Origin: Plasmopara viticola
Taxonomy: Eukaryota; Oomycota; Peronosporomycetes; Peronosporales; Peronosporaceae
Direction of reading: 5' to 3'
Assembly: GCA_001695595.3 (NCBI GenBank)
Contig: MBPM02000028.1
Span: 310,001 to 374,000, forward strand
DNA length: 64,000 bases
The position numbers and the translations under genes were made by a program. The notes below the pieces were generated by a model. It had not been told where the DNA came from and searched no databases. It saw only the letters and a list, made by a program, of their open reading frames with translations. How positions within the stretch are numbered: position 1 is the stretch's first letter; every line of letters starts with the position of its first letter. Shown here piece by piece: positions 43,836-56,704 of the stretch.

Positions 43836-45995
43836 ATGAGCGAGAACACGCGCGACGTGCCGCTGCAGGCCGTAGTCTTTGCCGACTCGTTCACCGAGAC
43901 GTTCCGTCCCATCACGCTCGACCTGCCCAAGGTCCTCCTACCCCTTGCCAATGTCCCCATGCTCGAGTATTCGCTCGAGTTCCTCGCCGCGTCGGGTGTC
44001 CAGGAAGTGCTGCTCTTTTGCACGAGCCACAGTGCGCGCATCGAGCGCTTTATCCACTCCGAGTCGCAAGTGGCCAAACGCCTGAACGTCCAGTGCATCG
44101 CGAGTCCCACGTGTGGTACAGCAGGCGACGCCTTGCGTGAGTTGGACCGGCGTCAATTGGTACAGAGTAACCCCTTTGTCTTGATGAGTGGCGACGTCGT
44201 GGCCAATGTGGACCTCCGTACCATTATTGTGGAACACCAACGCCGCCAGCGAATGGACGCCAACTGCATCATGACGAGCGTGTTTAAAGAATTGCGCCCC
44301 TCGTGTACCACCAGTGTCCGGCCCGTCGACACGGACCTCGTGGTCGGGATCGATGCCGCCACGTCCCAGCTCGTGCTCTACGACGACGCGCCGACGTCTT
44401 CGCGTCTCCGGCTTCCCACGCTCTTTCTCGACCAGCACGCCCAGCTCGTGGTACGCCGTGATTTGCTCGATTGTTACTTGGACGTGTGTTCGCTGGACGT
44501 GTTGGTAAAATTTGCCGAAGATTTTGACTACCAAGATGTGCGCCGCGACTTTTTGCACAATGAAGTGCAAAATTACGAAGTGGGCAAGACGTTCTTTGCC
44601 AAGGTCGTGACGGAAGACTTTGCCGCGCGCGTGATGGACCCCCGGACGTACGCCGGCGTGTCGCGGGCCATTTTGCAGCGGTGGGTCTTTCCCATGGTCC
44701 CCGACGCCAATTATTTGGGCCGTGTGTCGCACTATGCGTACGTACGTGGGATGCGGTACAAGGACGCGCACGTGACGCTGGCGAGAACGTGCGAGGTACA
44801 GCGCGAGTGCCTTTTGGGTACAGGCACGACGATTGGAGACCAGACCCGTGTAGTGCAGAGCGTGATTGGTACCGAGTGTACCATTGGGCACCACGTCGTC
44901 ATCGAGGGCAGTTTTGTATGGTCCAATGTGATTGTAGAGGACAATGCAGTTGTGACGCGTGCTATTCTATGTGATAATGTGGTCATTAAGCGTGGGGCCG
45001 TCATTGGCGAAGGGTGTATCCTGTCGTTTGGGGTCGTGATTGGGGAAGACTTTACCGTCAAGCCGTTTACCAAAGTGACGAAAAGTGTAGGCAAGGTGGA
45101 ACCCGACGGGTTTGGTTCGGACGACGAGGACCTAACTTTTGGTACAAGGAACCACGCGGTGAATCCAGACGTGCTTCAATGGAATCCAAAGGACGTTGGG
45201 GTCAATGGCGTCGGACGCGTGTGGACATTGGACGAAGACGAGATTGAAGTGGAGTCTGAGAGTGACGAGGACTGGACGGACGCCACGAGGCAGGCGCGTC
45301 GATGGGCGAAACTCAAGGGTCATCTCATTGGCGCGCCTGACGTGGTTGTCGAGAAACGACGACGATGGGATGAATGGGATACGTTGACTTCGTCGGAAGA
45401 AGAGGACGACGACATGGGGACGAAAGACCAAGCACTCGACGTGCCGTTTCAACAGATTATTCGTGAAAACGTCGCGACGGGGGAAGCGGCCGGGCACGAC
45501 GTGGATGATTTGTTTATGGAGATTAAGAGTTTCAAGTTTGCCCAGAATCGATCCTTTGCCGACGTGATCCAAGCGATTGTACCCGGATTATTGGACCTTG
45601 TACCGACTGGGAATGGCCAGTCGGCCTTGACGATCTTGGGCACTGTCCGGATCAAGTTTCAGAGGTGGCACGCCGTCATTCAACGGTGTTTGGTCGAACA
45701 CGACGACCAGCGCGCGATTGTCGACGCGTTGGAGAGCTATTGTACCGAGTCGGAGGCCCGGCGGCGCGTGTGGCTGCCGCTCTTTCGCTTCTTGTTGCAG
45801 ACAGTGTACGAACTCGAGTGGGTCAGTGACGACGTGATTCTCGAGTGGTACAAAGCGAAGCAGGCCACGGTTGACGAGAAAGATTCGGTGGATAATCTAC
45901 GGACGGCATCGAATAAAGACGTGCAAGAGTTTATTGACTGGCTGCAGGACTCGGACGACGAGGCGAGTGACGATGAGGACTCGACGGAAGAGTGA
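43836..45995 (+). CDS. EIF2B5: Translation initiation factor eIF2B, epsilon subunit
   Basis: An intronless frame of 719 residues. eIF2B-epsilon is the catalytic subunit of the guanine-nucleotide exchange factor that recycles eIF2-GDP to eIF2-GTP, the main control point of initiation. The N-terminal nucleotidyltransferase-like domain has VVFADSFTETFRPITLDLPK, LPLANVPMLEYSLEFL and FVLMSGDVVANVDL. Left-handed beta-helix hexapeptides follow (GTTIGDQTRVVQS, GTECTIGHHVVIEGSFVWSN, NVVIKRGAVIGEGCILSFGV). An acidic linker leads to the C-terminal W2/HEAT exchange domain, which ends in the Asp/Glu-rich tail typical of the subunit. Length matches human (721). The local sequence is clearly GC-richer than the flanking repeats. 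Confidence 0.96.
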   Translation: MSENTRDVPLQAVVFADSFTETFRPITLDLPKVLLPLANVPMLEYSLEFLAASGVQEVLLFCTSHSARIERFIHSESQVAKRLNVQCIASPTCGTAGDALRELDRRQLVQSNPFVLMSGDVVANVDLRTIIVEHQRRQRMDANCIMTSVFKELRPSCTTSVRPVDTDLVVGIDAATSQLVLYDDAPTSSRLRLPTLFLDQHAQLVVRRDLLDCYLDVCSLDVLVKFAEDFDYQDVRRDFLHNEVQNYEVGKTFFAKVVTEDFAARVMDPRTYAGVSRAILQRWVFPMVPDANYLGRVSHYAYVRGMRYKDAHVTLARTCEVQRECLLGTGTTIGDQTRVVQSVIGTECTIGHHVVIEGSFVWSNVIVEDNAVVTRAILCDNVVIKRGAVIGEGCILSFGVVIGEDFTVKPFTKVTKSVGKVEPDGFGSDDEDLTFGTRNHAVNPDVLQWNPKDVGVNGVGRVWTLDEDEIEVESESDEDWTDATRQARRWAKLKGHLIGAPDVVVEKRRRWDEWDTLTSSEEEDDDMGTKDQALDVPFQQIIRENVATGEAAGHDVDDLFMEIKSFKFAQNRSFADVIQAIVPGLLDLVPTGNGQSALTILGTVRIKFQRWHAVIQRCLVEHDDQRAIVDALESYCTESEARRRVWLPLFRFLLQTVYELEWVSDDVILEWYKAKQATVDEKDSVDNLRTASNKDVQEFIDWLQDSDDEASDDEDSTEE

Positions 45996-46749
45996 GGCGC
46001 CTAGATTTTTACGGTCGAGTTGGTACATGGTACCAGTCGAGTCATATGGGACAGGAGAAACGTCCCACTCTGTACGTGGCTCTTTTGCCCTTGTACCGGA
46101 CGTTGGGGCTCCTTGAAGCTTTGTGCCATCTACTAGCAAAAGGAATAAAGATCCGTCCTGGACATAGACAATCCCAGAGTTACGACTGGGGTATTAACCG
46201 GCACCATTTAGAAAAGACTGGGCTTTACGGCATGAGTTAACTCAAAAGGTCGCTTGTTCCTTTATGGACCCTAGTTTAGTAAACACTACGTTGTTCTTCG
46301 CACGAAGCAAGCTGTCTCGAGTGACCGGTACATGGTACGTGCATTCTGATTTCCAATGGCTTGCAATGCCAGCATCTATGTACCCCACCGGTACACGTCG
46401 TCCTTATTCAAGGATCGTATACTTTCATTAACCCGAGTGAGGTATGCCTCCCCGTCGTCCCAGTCCCAAACGGCAAAAACCCTTTTGCGTGGGGGGGAAT
46501 TCAACCACATGGAGGTATCATCTTTGCCCGTACCACCCAACTCCCATGGCTGGGACTTTCTCTCTTCTTTTATTTTTTCAAAAAAAAAAAAGAAAAACCC
46601 AAGTGATCTTTCTTTCGATTGCTTACGTCGGGTTGTGGACTTTTAACGGCCCCAAAAAAGGAAGATCCGAAAATAGCATCTGCAACCTCCACCCATGTTC
46701 AACCCCATGGTGGCCCAGATCGCACATCACGAGTTGCGTCCTTCAACGC
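45996..46749. other. Intergenic region with GGTACATGGTAC motif pair
   Basis: No gene is supported. The 12-mer ggtacatggtac occurs twice, at 46022-46033 and 46327-46338, among other GTAC-containing words. A poly-T/poly-A stretch lies near 46565-46600. The long frame opening at 46444 covers this region but looks noncoding until 46750. Confidence 0.5.
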
Positions 46750-47595
46750 ATGTTTTGGTCTGCGGTTCTGGATCTCAAGACGCAGCGAGGGCCGGCGCGA
46801 TCGTACGGCTCGTTTAGTCGTCCGCTCACGTCGAGCACGAGCGCGAGCAGCTTTCATATCCCCCAGAGCATCCCCGAGCACCACCCCGTGTCGCACTTTA
46901 CGTCCCCCGTCCCCGACCGCTTTCGGATCGAAGAGTACGTCGAGCGGCCCGACACGGCGCTTGCCCGGGCCCGGGCGTCGCTTCATTTGTCGGAATACGT
47001 GCAGACCGCGCTCAAGCTCTTGCTCCAAGGCGAGCGCGAGGCCAAAGCCGCCACGGCCTCGGTGCAGCCAGACTTGAACTCAAGGAGCAAGGGACTGGGC
47101 GATTGCCATGGGCCGGAACGCACGCCGTTGCTCAAGCCAAGTCCTCGAGCGCATGTTCAAGAGGCGGCGACGCCTTACGAGAAGAGCCCTGAGCACAATT
47201 ATTGGATGCAAGAGCTCGAGCGACGTCGGGCAGGGCTACGAAAGAGCCGACGTCGGACGTGCGCGTCCATGTCCGAGCGCGCCACCATGTCGCCGCTTAA
47301 AGTCGGCGTGGTCATGTGTTCCGTGCCACTGGTGCTTGTGCTCGGGTTTGTGCTCTTTGTGGTGCTATCGGGCAATGAAAGTGGGACGGCGATGGAGGTG
47401 CTGAACAATTTGCTGGGCATTGGCCATCCAAACAGTGCAAGGCATGATTACAGTAGAAGCGCTCGGCCCTTCGATCGTTCGTTGGAAGGGGCACAGGAGG
47501 ACGGGGTGAACGCAGTGATGGCTTTAGATGTGGCGACAAGACTGCGTGGGGTAGAGGCAGAGAGTGAGTCCGAGATGTTGCGAGATGGACGGTAA
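46750..47595 (+). CDS. Unrecognised single-pass membrane protein
   Basis: The frame starts at MFWSAVLDLKTQRGPARSYG and runs 281 residues. An ATG at 46444 in the same frame adds low-complexity sequence translated from a poly-A/T tract and is not favoured. The protein has a Ser/Pro-rich N-terminus, a helical basic/acidic middle (RFRIEEYVERPDTALARARA; YWMQELERRRAGLRKSRRR) and one strong transmembrane segment at about residues 185-206 (VGVVMCSVPLVLVLGFVLFVVL, less its last two residues). A polar tail of roughly 75 residues follows. No signal peptide is visible. Arg-rich residues before the membrane segment favour a cytosolic N-terminus by the positive-inside rule. GC content and codon use match the adjacent eIF2B gene. 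No family was recognised. Confidence 0.65.
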   Translation: MFWSAVLDLKTQRGPARSYGSFSRPLTSSTSASSFHIPQSIPEHHPVSHFTSPVPDRFRIEEYVERPDTALARARASLHLSEYVQTALKLLLQGEREAKAATASVQPDLNSRSKGLGDCHGPERTPLLKPSPRAHVQEAATPYEKSPEHNYWMQELERRRAGLRKSRRRTCASMSERATMSPLKVGVVMCSVPLVLVLGFVLFVVLSGNESGTAMEVLNNLLGIGHPNSARHDYSRSARPFDRSLEGAQEDGVNAVMALDVATRLRGVEAESESEMLRDGR

Positions 47596-47687
47596 AGCCA
47601 CAGAATGCACATCATTACGGAGCTTAAACCCGTGGTTAATATGTGGTCAAATAGTGTACGACAAAACCGGTTTTTTGAGTGTTTCGT

Positions 47688-49366
<1,679 letters not shown>

Positions 49367-50204
49367 CGTATAGACTCTGAGTAGATACGACAAGGAATCT
49401 TTAATAAATTAGAGCATGAAAGTGAGTCCAAAGGGCTTGACTGGGCAAGGTACAGTCATAGTTGTAGTTATAATCATTCAGCTACTAAGAGTCAATATGC
49501 ACTCAAGTCCACGACATGGAAGGTAGGCTAGAAGTGATTGCCTGTGATAGCATAGTATATGTTGAGTGCAGAGAAAAATCGTGTATGTCTTGTTTTGCCG
49601 TAAGGTGGAAGTATCAGCACTTTGATGAGCTTTGAATCAAATGACAAGGTTGCTTCAAAAGTGGCTACGTATCTGATCCAACTGCGTTACGGACCAAGAA
49701 TATTACTTTTTAGCGCGCGTATCATACCTGAAATCAATGTTAGCTGATCGATTGTAAGCACGCGAGCTCCAAAGTTCCTTTCAGACTCTTGCACAGTTGT
49801 ATTAATTTAGCGATGCCACTTGAAAGTGGACGACCTGCTCCGTCAATCATATCTCTACCGTTCGGCTAGGATTTTGTTCGACTAAAAGAGGCGGTGCGAA
49901 TGTTTTCCGTCGCACATCGTGGCACCAATTTTCACAACATGAATGGTTGCACCGTCCAGTAGCATGCAATTGGCGGTCGTGTCATTTTAACTGCCGTCGA
50001 TACGCGACGCCTGTTGTCAAGCGTTCATTTCTTTTCAAATTTTAAATTCGCTTCCAAAATTGAACAATTGTTCATTCGAATGACTCGGTCGTATGAAATA
50101 TCTAAGCGCACATCGACCTTTATTATGAGTGGGAAAAATGACACACGTCAGCTGCAGGATTACATTATGTAAAGATTTGACTAAACGGAGGTTTCTTTTA
50201 TAAT
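49367..50204. other. Unique sequence left of the palindrome
   Basis: No gene is recognised. A minus-strand stretch near 49860-49770 reads DMIDGAGRPLSSGIAKLIQL in one frame, but it is short and closed by stops. The left end of the palindrome begins near 50205. Confidence 0.4.
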
Positions 50205-50895
50205 TCCAGGCGTCATGCACTTACTACATCGCGACGAGGTTTTGCAAAGGGTGCAATAAGTACCCAGTCTCCGTACCTCTTTTTAGGTCTTTGCATCCAA
50301 CTTTTTGCTCTAGTAATACATCGTTATTTCTGTTGCCGTTGTCGTCGCATGCATTTACATACAACATCAGCGTTAAGACCACAAAAGTACGTTTTCATGG
50401 CACTAGCGACATCTCCCGCTTGCGTCTCGCTCGACGCTCGTTTTATTGTCGTTTGTGCAATCCTTTACGTCGATTTGACGAATGCAATCAACTTTGTCGA
50501 ACATTGAACGGAGTTGGGGAAACAATGCAAGAACGCACAAATGTTTGTTAAAAAAATGCTCTTATTGCACAATTATATTGTCGTGAACGTGTGGCATTCC
50601 GGATGTACCAATCGACTAATCTTCAAGCCGCGTTATAAGTGTCATCATAGTCAAGAATCGCCCACCACGAGTCTTCGTTTAGATTGCGTCGTTAAAGCCC
50701 AACCTTTGCTACTGATGTGTACTTTGGTACTCGTGATTGGATCCGTTACTTGTAAAAAACTCAACAGAAACAGATTCAAACTATAGCCTTAACCTGCCAA
50801 TTAAGTTGATGACCTATGTTGTCAGATATACTTGCAATGACATCGTACAAGAAGACCTGAATTAGATATACGATAAAATCGCGTCTGTCGTGTAG

Positions 50896-51564
50896 TTAAA
50901 ACAAGGAATAAAGAATTGTTAAAACAAGGAATAAAGTATCGTTAATAGTCAATTGAACGGAGGACTGGGACTCAATAGTGGCCACGATGACAGTATTTGC
51001 CTTTTGATAGATGGTACAGAAGGGTCGAACGATGGTAAAGCCATCATGTTTGAGTGCATGCCTGTATGCGCTTTCTGCGTAAATTACAGTGTTTGTGAAC
51101 ACTGATGCTATCCTGAGATCCTTAGGCTCGGGAGGCGGCCTGCGTTTCTTCATTCACCGAGCGAACATTTAAAAAAACAACTGTTTTGACGCACGATGTT
51201 TTTTTTTCTAAATAAAAACCCTGACTTTAGCGTTGACGTAGGTCCACCATGAGCTAAACAGATCGATTTCGACACTAATCAGCCATGTAAATGTCGAAAG
51301 GATAAGGCGGAAACATCCGGAGAAGTTCTGGAAGATGAATTTAGAACCAGTTGCACCCTTTCACACTTTAAAACATTTAGGGTCGCGTCGGCAATTCGCT
51401 TCTATTTTCAGCGTGTTGCAAATATCAAGCAGTTTCATCAGACGTGAGCTCACGTCATTGTGGCTTCTTATTATCTGCACTAGATAGTCGTTTGGCTTAT
51501 TCGTCTTTGCATGTGAGTCTGACAATGTTAATACGATATATATTTTCACTGTCTCTGGCTCCAT
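50896..51564 (-). other. Pair of small conserved frames, left arm
   Basis: Minus-strand frames 51564-51361 (67 codons, MEPETVKIYIVLTLSDSHAK) and 51153-50896 (85 codons, MKKRRPPPEPKDLRIASVFT) are open in this arm and, with few substitutions, in the other arm at 56705-56908 and 57117-57374. Both lie downstream of the two-exon gene and in its direction, so they may be later exons or separate short genes. The family is not recognised. Confidence 0.3.
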
Positions 51565-52194
51565 AGCTCTGGATTTCCCCCTGTAGCGTCACTGCTTTCG
51601 TGCTCAAATGTGAGAGGGACGAAGGCCCTGTCGTGTAGAGCAAGCGACAAGACGAACCTCGCTAGAGCTCCAAGCTGATTCACGCTCAACTCGAAGGTGA
51701 CTCATACGATAGCCAGAAAATTTAGGGAATCGGTTACTAGCGGAATCTACCCCCTCAAATTTCAACAAAACACATGTCGACATGCTCGGTCCAGTGGTCT
51801 CGCCGATAGCACATTATGCTTTCAAGAAGATGTGTGCCTTCGATTAACAAAAGATCCTTTGAAAGAAAAGGAGGCATACCCAAGGTCTTCCACCCCAAAC
51901 AACACGCGCCCTAGCCACGTTGTATTTAGGATAAAGTTATCATTCCAAACAAAAACAGCGTTTCACGATATTTAAGTTAAAGAACTTCACCCTGGCGCCA
52001 GCAGGATCATACGTAAAGATACATTGGTTGGTTTGTTAGTATAGATACAGCATTTTCCAAATTAATTGTCGACAGTGGAGAGTAAAATGTAGTTGCCCGA
52101 CGCCCCAAAATCAACAAGAACACTTCATGGCTTACTAAAAGCTCTCACAGTTTCCTCACCTCCGAGCACTTCAAGACGAAAGCACGATGTGCCA

Positions 52195-52892
52195 TTAAAT
52201 GCGAATTTGTTTAAGGCTATTTTGGAGGCTCCACAAAACTATTTCTTTCAAGGCAGGTCCCTTGCTCCTGTCGGAGGCAACCACTATCTCGCGGCATAGT
52301 ATATTTGCTCTTTGATACTTAGCACACGTGACACAGGTGGGGTATGCGACGGCTACCAATATGCTATCTCGCAGCTCGGTGGCCTGGCTCTTTCTAAATA
52401 ATATAGCTAAGATGCATGAAGATCGAACCGCCCGATAGGCACTGTACGATTCTCCCCTATTCATGCTTACTAAAAGAAGCAATATCCCTTTAACAGCCTC
52501 TTTTACAATGACCTGGTGTACTCGTATCGTCTCCGTCTGGTCCACGTCCGTTCGCAGTCGTTCGATAAAGACGGTAACAGCTACCTTCTCTGAGAGTGTG
52601 TTGCTGGCTATTTTTATCCATCGCGTTCGTTACTTACTAAATGTTTACCTGTTTCCCGGGCGGGTTGCAAGAAAGTATCATGTACACGGTACGCATAGTC
52701 GGGTGGCGAAAAGATTGCGTAAGAGCAAATTCTACCCAGAAGATTGTGGTATGGCTCGTAAGGGCCTATTCGCGCGCTCTCCCACTGAGCTCTGGGAACC
52801 AGAGCCCCTCTTTGTTGCTCTGTCCGCAACAATGCGGACGTCGTGGCCATTTTGACCCTGCTGATCAGGAAGAAGATATTTTCTTCGCTCAA
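52195..52892 (-). CDS. Unrecognised two-exon gene, left copy
   Basis: Proposed exons 52892-52649 and 52589-52195 on the minus strand, with a 59-nt GTAAAC...TCTCAG intron, give 212 residues. Exon 1 begins MSEENIFFLISRVKMATTSA and includes WESARIGPYEPYHNL and SPPDYAYRVHDTFLQPARET. Exon 2 continues EKVAVTVFIERLRTDVDQTE and has a hydrophobic stretch, AVKGILLLLVSM. The right-arm copy has the same structure; a one-base length difference between the copies falls inside the predicted intron, as expected if the splice model is right. No signal peptide or known domain is visible. The C-terminus differs from the right copy after about residue 170. Confidence 0.45.
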
Positions 52893-53749
52893 TGTAAGTG
52901 ATTTCGGTTCGGATTGGGCCTAAACCTCAGGCGTCGGTGTAATCGACACACACCACCCCATCATCATCCGTTGAAGATACTTCGTTAGATCGATCTCTCT
53001 CTCAAGAAATTCTTCAGACGCGCACTATCCTTGTGCAGCTAAATGTTGCGCTTCCTTGGGGATAAGAAATACTACCAATTTTGCTTGCCCATCTAGCACG
53101 CCTTGAGAAAAACGAATGTAATCTCTCATTTTTACAAAAAATTAGAACTTACAAATACGATGAAGAGTGGCTACCAGTGTTTTTAGGCATAGCGAGGCTG
53201 CCACGGCCATTTGCTCCAAGGAAGCGTCATTTCAGGATTCTGACCTTCGTTTCATAATAAGAACCAATTCATGTCGCCAACCACATTGTGCCTGGCTGCA
53301 AAAGTTGGTATTTTTTTTGGTATGAAGGCCTAAGACAGCTGTTGCAGTTTCGATTTTGAACTGAATTTGTTTTGTTTTGTGCCATCGACGAATAAATCTT
53401 TGGGATGTAAACTACAGCAAATTTTACCGGGTATAGCGCTTCTTACTAAGTCGTGGTCCTGCGACCGTGTACAACTATTCTATTACTAAGTCCTACCTTT
53501 CACTGATGGTTAAAGATCACATAAATTGTGTCGCAAATATAGTAAAAGCACCAGCCATCGCGATAAGCTTAGGTTTCGTGGGATGTTGTTAAAGTTGCGC
53601 TGTGCTTGAGAATTTATGCTTTCTGCATTTGATGATGCAATATTACCGATAGATTGCAACGCTATTTCCAGCTTCTATATCAGCTGCGTATCCTGGACAC
53701 TTTGATGGCAATTTTAACACTATTGTCACCGTCGGGAAGATATCAGTAC

Positions 53750-54504
53750 TTCAGTATTTTTCTGTTTTCAGGATGTGTAGTAAACTAGGCTTCTACCGAA
53801 AAAGCTGTGCGTACAACTCAGTCAAAACATGACCTACGCAGATCGTTATACACGGCGTACATCTGCAGCATTGCCCCTTGGTCTATTTAGAACTCGAGGT
53901 GTTCAATTCGCTGCTTGATCCTTTTCCACAGCCGCTTAGCTCTAAGGGAAAAGACTTCTTTGACGTCTTAGGATTAAAGTTTGTTCCTAGCAGGTTGCCT
54001 GACCCCTTTTAGTGACCGAAGGCATTCTAACGCTGAGGCCATAACATCAGCCACCAACCCGTCAGACATATCGAGCGGTCCGTGATACAACTTTGACGTT
54101 CCTTTTCTGGACAGGAGCGATCATGTACTTCGAGTTGTCCAAATCAAAGTGAATCAAATTGGCTAATTTGTTGTACGTGGGAGGAATGTTATAAATGTAC
54201 ACTTCTAATGAAGAGTACAACAGGGCCACTGAGATGTGCTCGTAAGACCGAGCACTTATTGAATGAAATTGTACATTGCTCTGCTGGCAATGCTTAAGCT
54301 TATTGGGTTTTAGTGGGGCTACGGACGTAGCGATAGAAAATCTTCAGAGATTGGACCGACCATGGTGCATCAGAGAGGCAAACTTGTGAGTGGATCTAAT
54401 CCTTTTCTCTTGAAAAATCGCTTCTTCTACGTTGCTGTCTGCACTAAGAATAACGAGATAAGACGAGCGAGCGTCCGTGAGTATAGACGCCTTAATTAGG
54501 ATCT
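53750..54504. other. Spacer (loop) of the giant palindrome
   Basis: About 755 bp lie between the arms without matching partner sequence. No gene or RNA motif is recognised. Inner arm ends fade gradually: homology is clear outside 53700/54570 and patchy to about 53749/54505. Confidence 0.7.
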
Positions 54505-55366
54505 AAACTAATAGCTTCTCGACGATAGAGGTGACGCAGAATTTTAAAGTTGTCATTAAAGTATACAAGATACGCAGCTGACATAGAAGCTGGAAATAGC
54601 GTTGCAATCTATTGGTAATATTGCATCATCAATTACAGAAAGCATAAATTCTCAAGCACAGCGCAACTTTAACAACATCCCACGAAACCTAAGCTTATCG
54701 CGATGGCTGGTGCTTTTACTATATTTGCGACACAATTTATGTGATCTTTAACCATCAGTAAAAGGTAGGACTTAGTAATAGAATAGTTGTACACGGTCGC
54801 AGGACCACGACTTAGTAAGAAGCGCTATACCCGGTAAAATTTGCTGTAGTTTACATCCCATAGATTTGTTCGTCGATGGCACAAAACAAAACAAATTCAG
54901 TTCAAAATCGAAACTGCAACAGCTGTCTTAGGCCTTCATACCAAAAAATACCAACTTTTGCAGCCAGGCACAATGTGGTTGGCGACATGAATTGGTTCTT
55001 ATTATGAAACGAAGGTCAGAACCCTGAAATGACGCTTCCTTGGAGCAAATGGCCGTGGCAGCCTCGCTATGCCTAGAAACACTGGTAGCCACTCTTCATC
55101 GTATTTGTAAGTTCTAATTTTTTGTAAAAATGAGAGATTACATTCGTTTTTCTCAAGGCGTGCTAGATGGGCAAGCAAAATTGGTAGTATTTCTTATCCC
55201 CAAGGAAGCGCAACATTTAGCTGCACAAGGATAGTGCGCGTCTGAAGAATTTCTTGAGAGAGAGATCGATCTAACGAAGTATCTTCAACGGATGATGATG
55301 GGGTGGTGTGTGTCGATTACACCGACGCCTGAGGTTTAGGCCCAATCCGAACCGAAATCACTTACA

Positions 55367-55985
55367 TTGAGCGAAGAAAATATCTTCTTCCTGATCAGCA
55401 GGGTCAAAATGGCCACGACGTCCGCATTGTTGCGGACAGAGCAACAAAGAGGGGCTCTGGTTCCCAGAGCTCAGTGGGAGAGCGCGCGAATAGGCCCTTA
55501 CGAGCCATACCACAATCTTAGGGGTAGAATTTGCTCTTACGCAATCTTTTCGCCACCCGACTATGCGTACCGTGTACATGATACTTTCTTGCAACCCGCC
55601 CGGGAAACAGGTAAACATTTAGTAAGTAACGAACGCGATGGATAAAATAGCCAGCAACACACTCTCAGAGAAGGTAGCTGTTACCGTCTTTATCGAACGA
55701 CTGCGAACGGACGTGGACCAGACGGAGACGATACGAGTACACCAGGTCATTGTAAAAGAGGCTGTTAAAGGGATATTGCTTCTGTTAGTAAGCATGAATA
55801 GGGGAGAATCGTACAGTGCCCATCGGGCGGTTCGATCTTCATGCATCTTAGCTATACTATTTAGAAAGAGCCAGGCCACCGAGCTGCGAGATATCATATT
55901 GGTAGCCGTCGCATTTTATGTTGACGATTCACCTGTGTCACGTGTGCTAAGTATCAAAGAGCAAATATACTATGCCGCGAGATAG
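55367..55985 (+). CDS. Unrecognised two-exon gene, right copy
   Basis: Proposed exons 55367-55610 and 55669-55985, with a 58-nt GTAAAC...TCTCAG intron, give 186 residues. The first about 170 residues match the left copy with few changes (NLRGRI for NLLGRI; RDIILVAVA for RDSILVAVA). After the local replacement near 55910 the frame differs and ends in VLSIKEQIYYAAR, so the right copy is shorter. The two genes point away from the palindrome centre, with starts about 2.5 kb apart. Either copy may be the ancestral form. Function is unknown. Confidence 0.45.
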
Positions 55986-56704
55986 TGGTTGCCTCCGACA
56001 GGAGCAAGGGACCTGCCTTGAAAGAAATAGTTTTGTGGAGCCTCCAAAATAGCCTTAAACAAATTCGCATTTAATGGCACATCGTGCTTTCGTCCTGAAG
56101 TGCTCGGAGGTGAGGAAACTGTGAGAGCTTTTAGTAAGCCATGAAGTGTTCTTGTTGATTTTGGGGCGTCGGGCAACTACATTTTACTCTCCACTGTCAA
56201 CAATTAATTTGGAAAATGCTGTATCTATACTAACAAACCAACCAATGTATCTTTACGTATGATCCTGCTGGCGCCAGGGTGAAGTTCTTTAACTTAAATA
56301 TCGTGAAACGCTGTTTTTGTTTGGAATGATAACTTTATCCTAAATACAACGTGGCTAGGGCGCGTGTTGTTTGGGGTGGTAGACCTTGGGTATGCCTCCT
56401 TTTCTTTCAAAGGATTTTTTGTTAATCAAAGGCACACATCTTCTAGAAAGCATAATGTGCTATCGGCGAGACCACTGGACCGAGCATGTCGACGTGTGTT
56501 TTGTTGAAATTTGAGGGGGTAGATTCCGCTAGTAACCGATTCCCTAAATTTTCTGGCTATCGTATGAGTCACCTTCGAGTTGAGCGTGAATCAGCTTGGA
56601 GCTCTAGCGAGGTTCGTCTTGTCGCTTGCTCTACACGACAGGGCCTTCGTCCCTCTCACATTTGAGCACGAAAGCAGTGACGCTACAGGGGGAAATCCAG
56701 AGCT

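Larger units (their letters stand above)
50205..53749. repeat. Left arm of the giant inverted repeat
   Basis: This is the reverse complement of about 54505-58070. Paired frames give constant coordinate sums: 52641-52901 with 55358-55618 sums to 108259, and 50291-50551 with 57719-57979 sums to 108270. The pairing therefore holds over the whole arm with about ten bases of net indel. By eye the arms are nearly identical in the middle and less so near the inner end. The outer end falls inside a repeat (ccaggcgtcatgcac...) found again at 58070 and about 60000. Confidence 0.95.

Noticed and set aside
43938..44894. 318-codon minus-strand frame opposite eIF2B-epsilon
   Set aside because: GC-rich coding sequence often leaves long antisense frames; the sense frame is a clear family member.
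46444..46749. Upstream extension of the membrane-protein frame
   Set aside because: The added part translates a poly-A/T tract and promoter-like sequence, and its composition differs from the rest of the protein.
50291..50786. Plus-strand frames at the outer left arm, mirrored at 57484-57979
   Set aside because: They lie within repeat R; the third R copy at 59614-60150 does not keep the frames, so they are probably noncoding.
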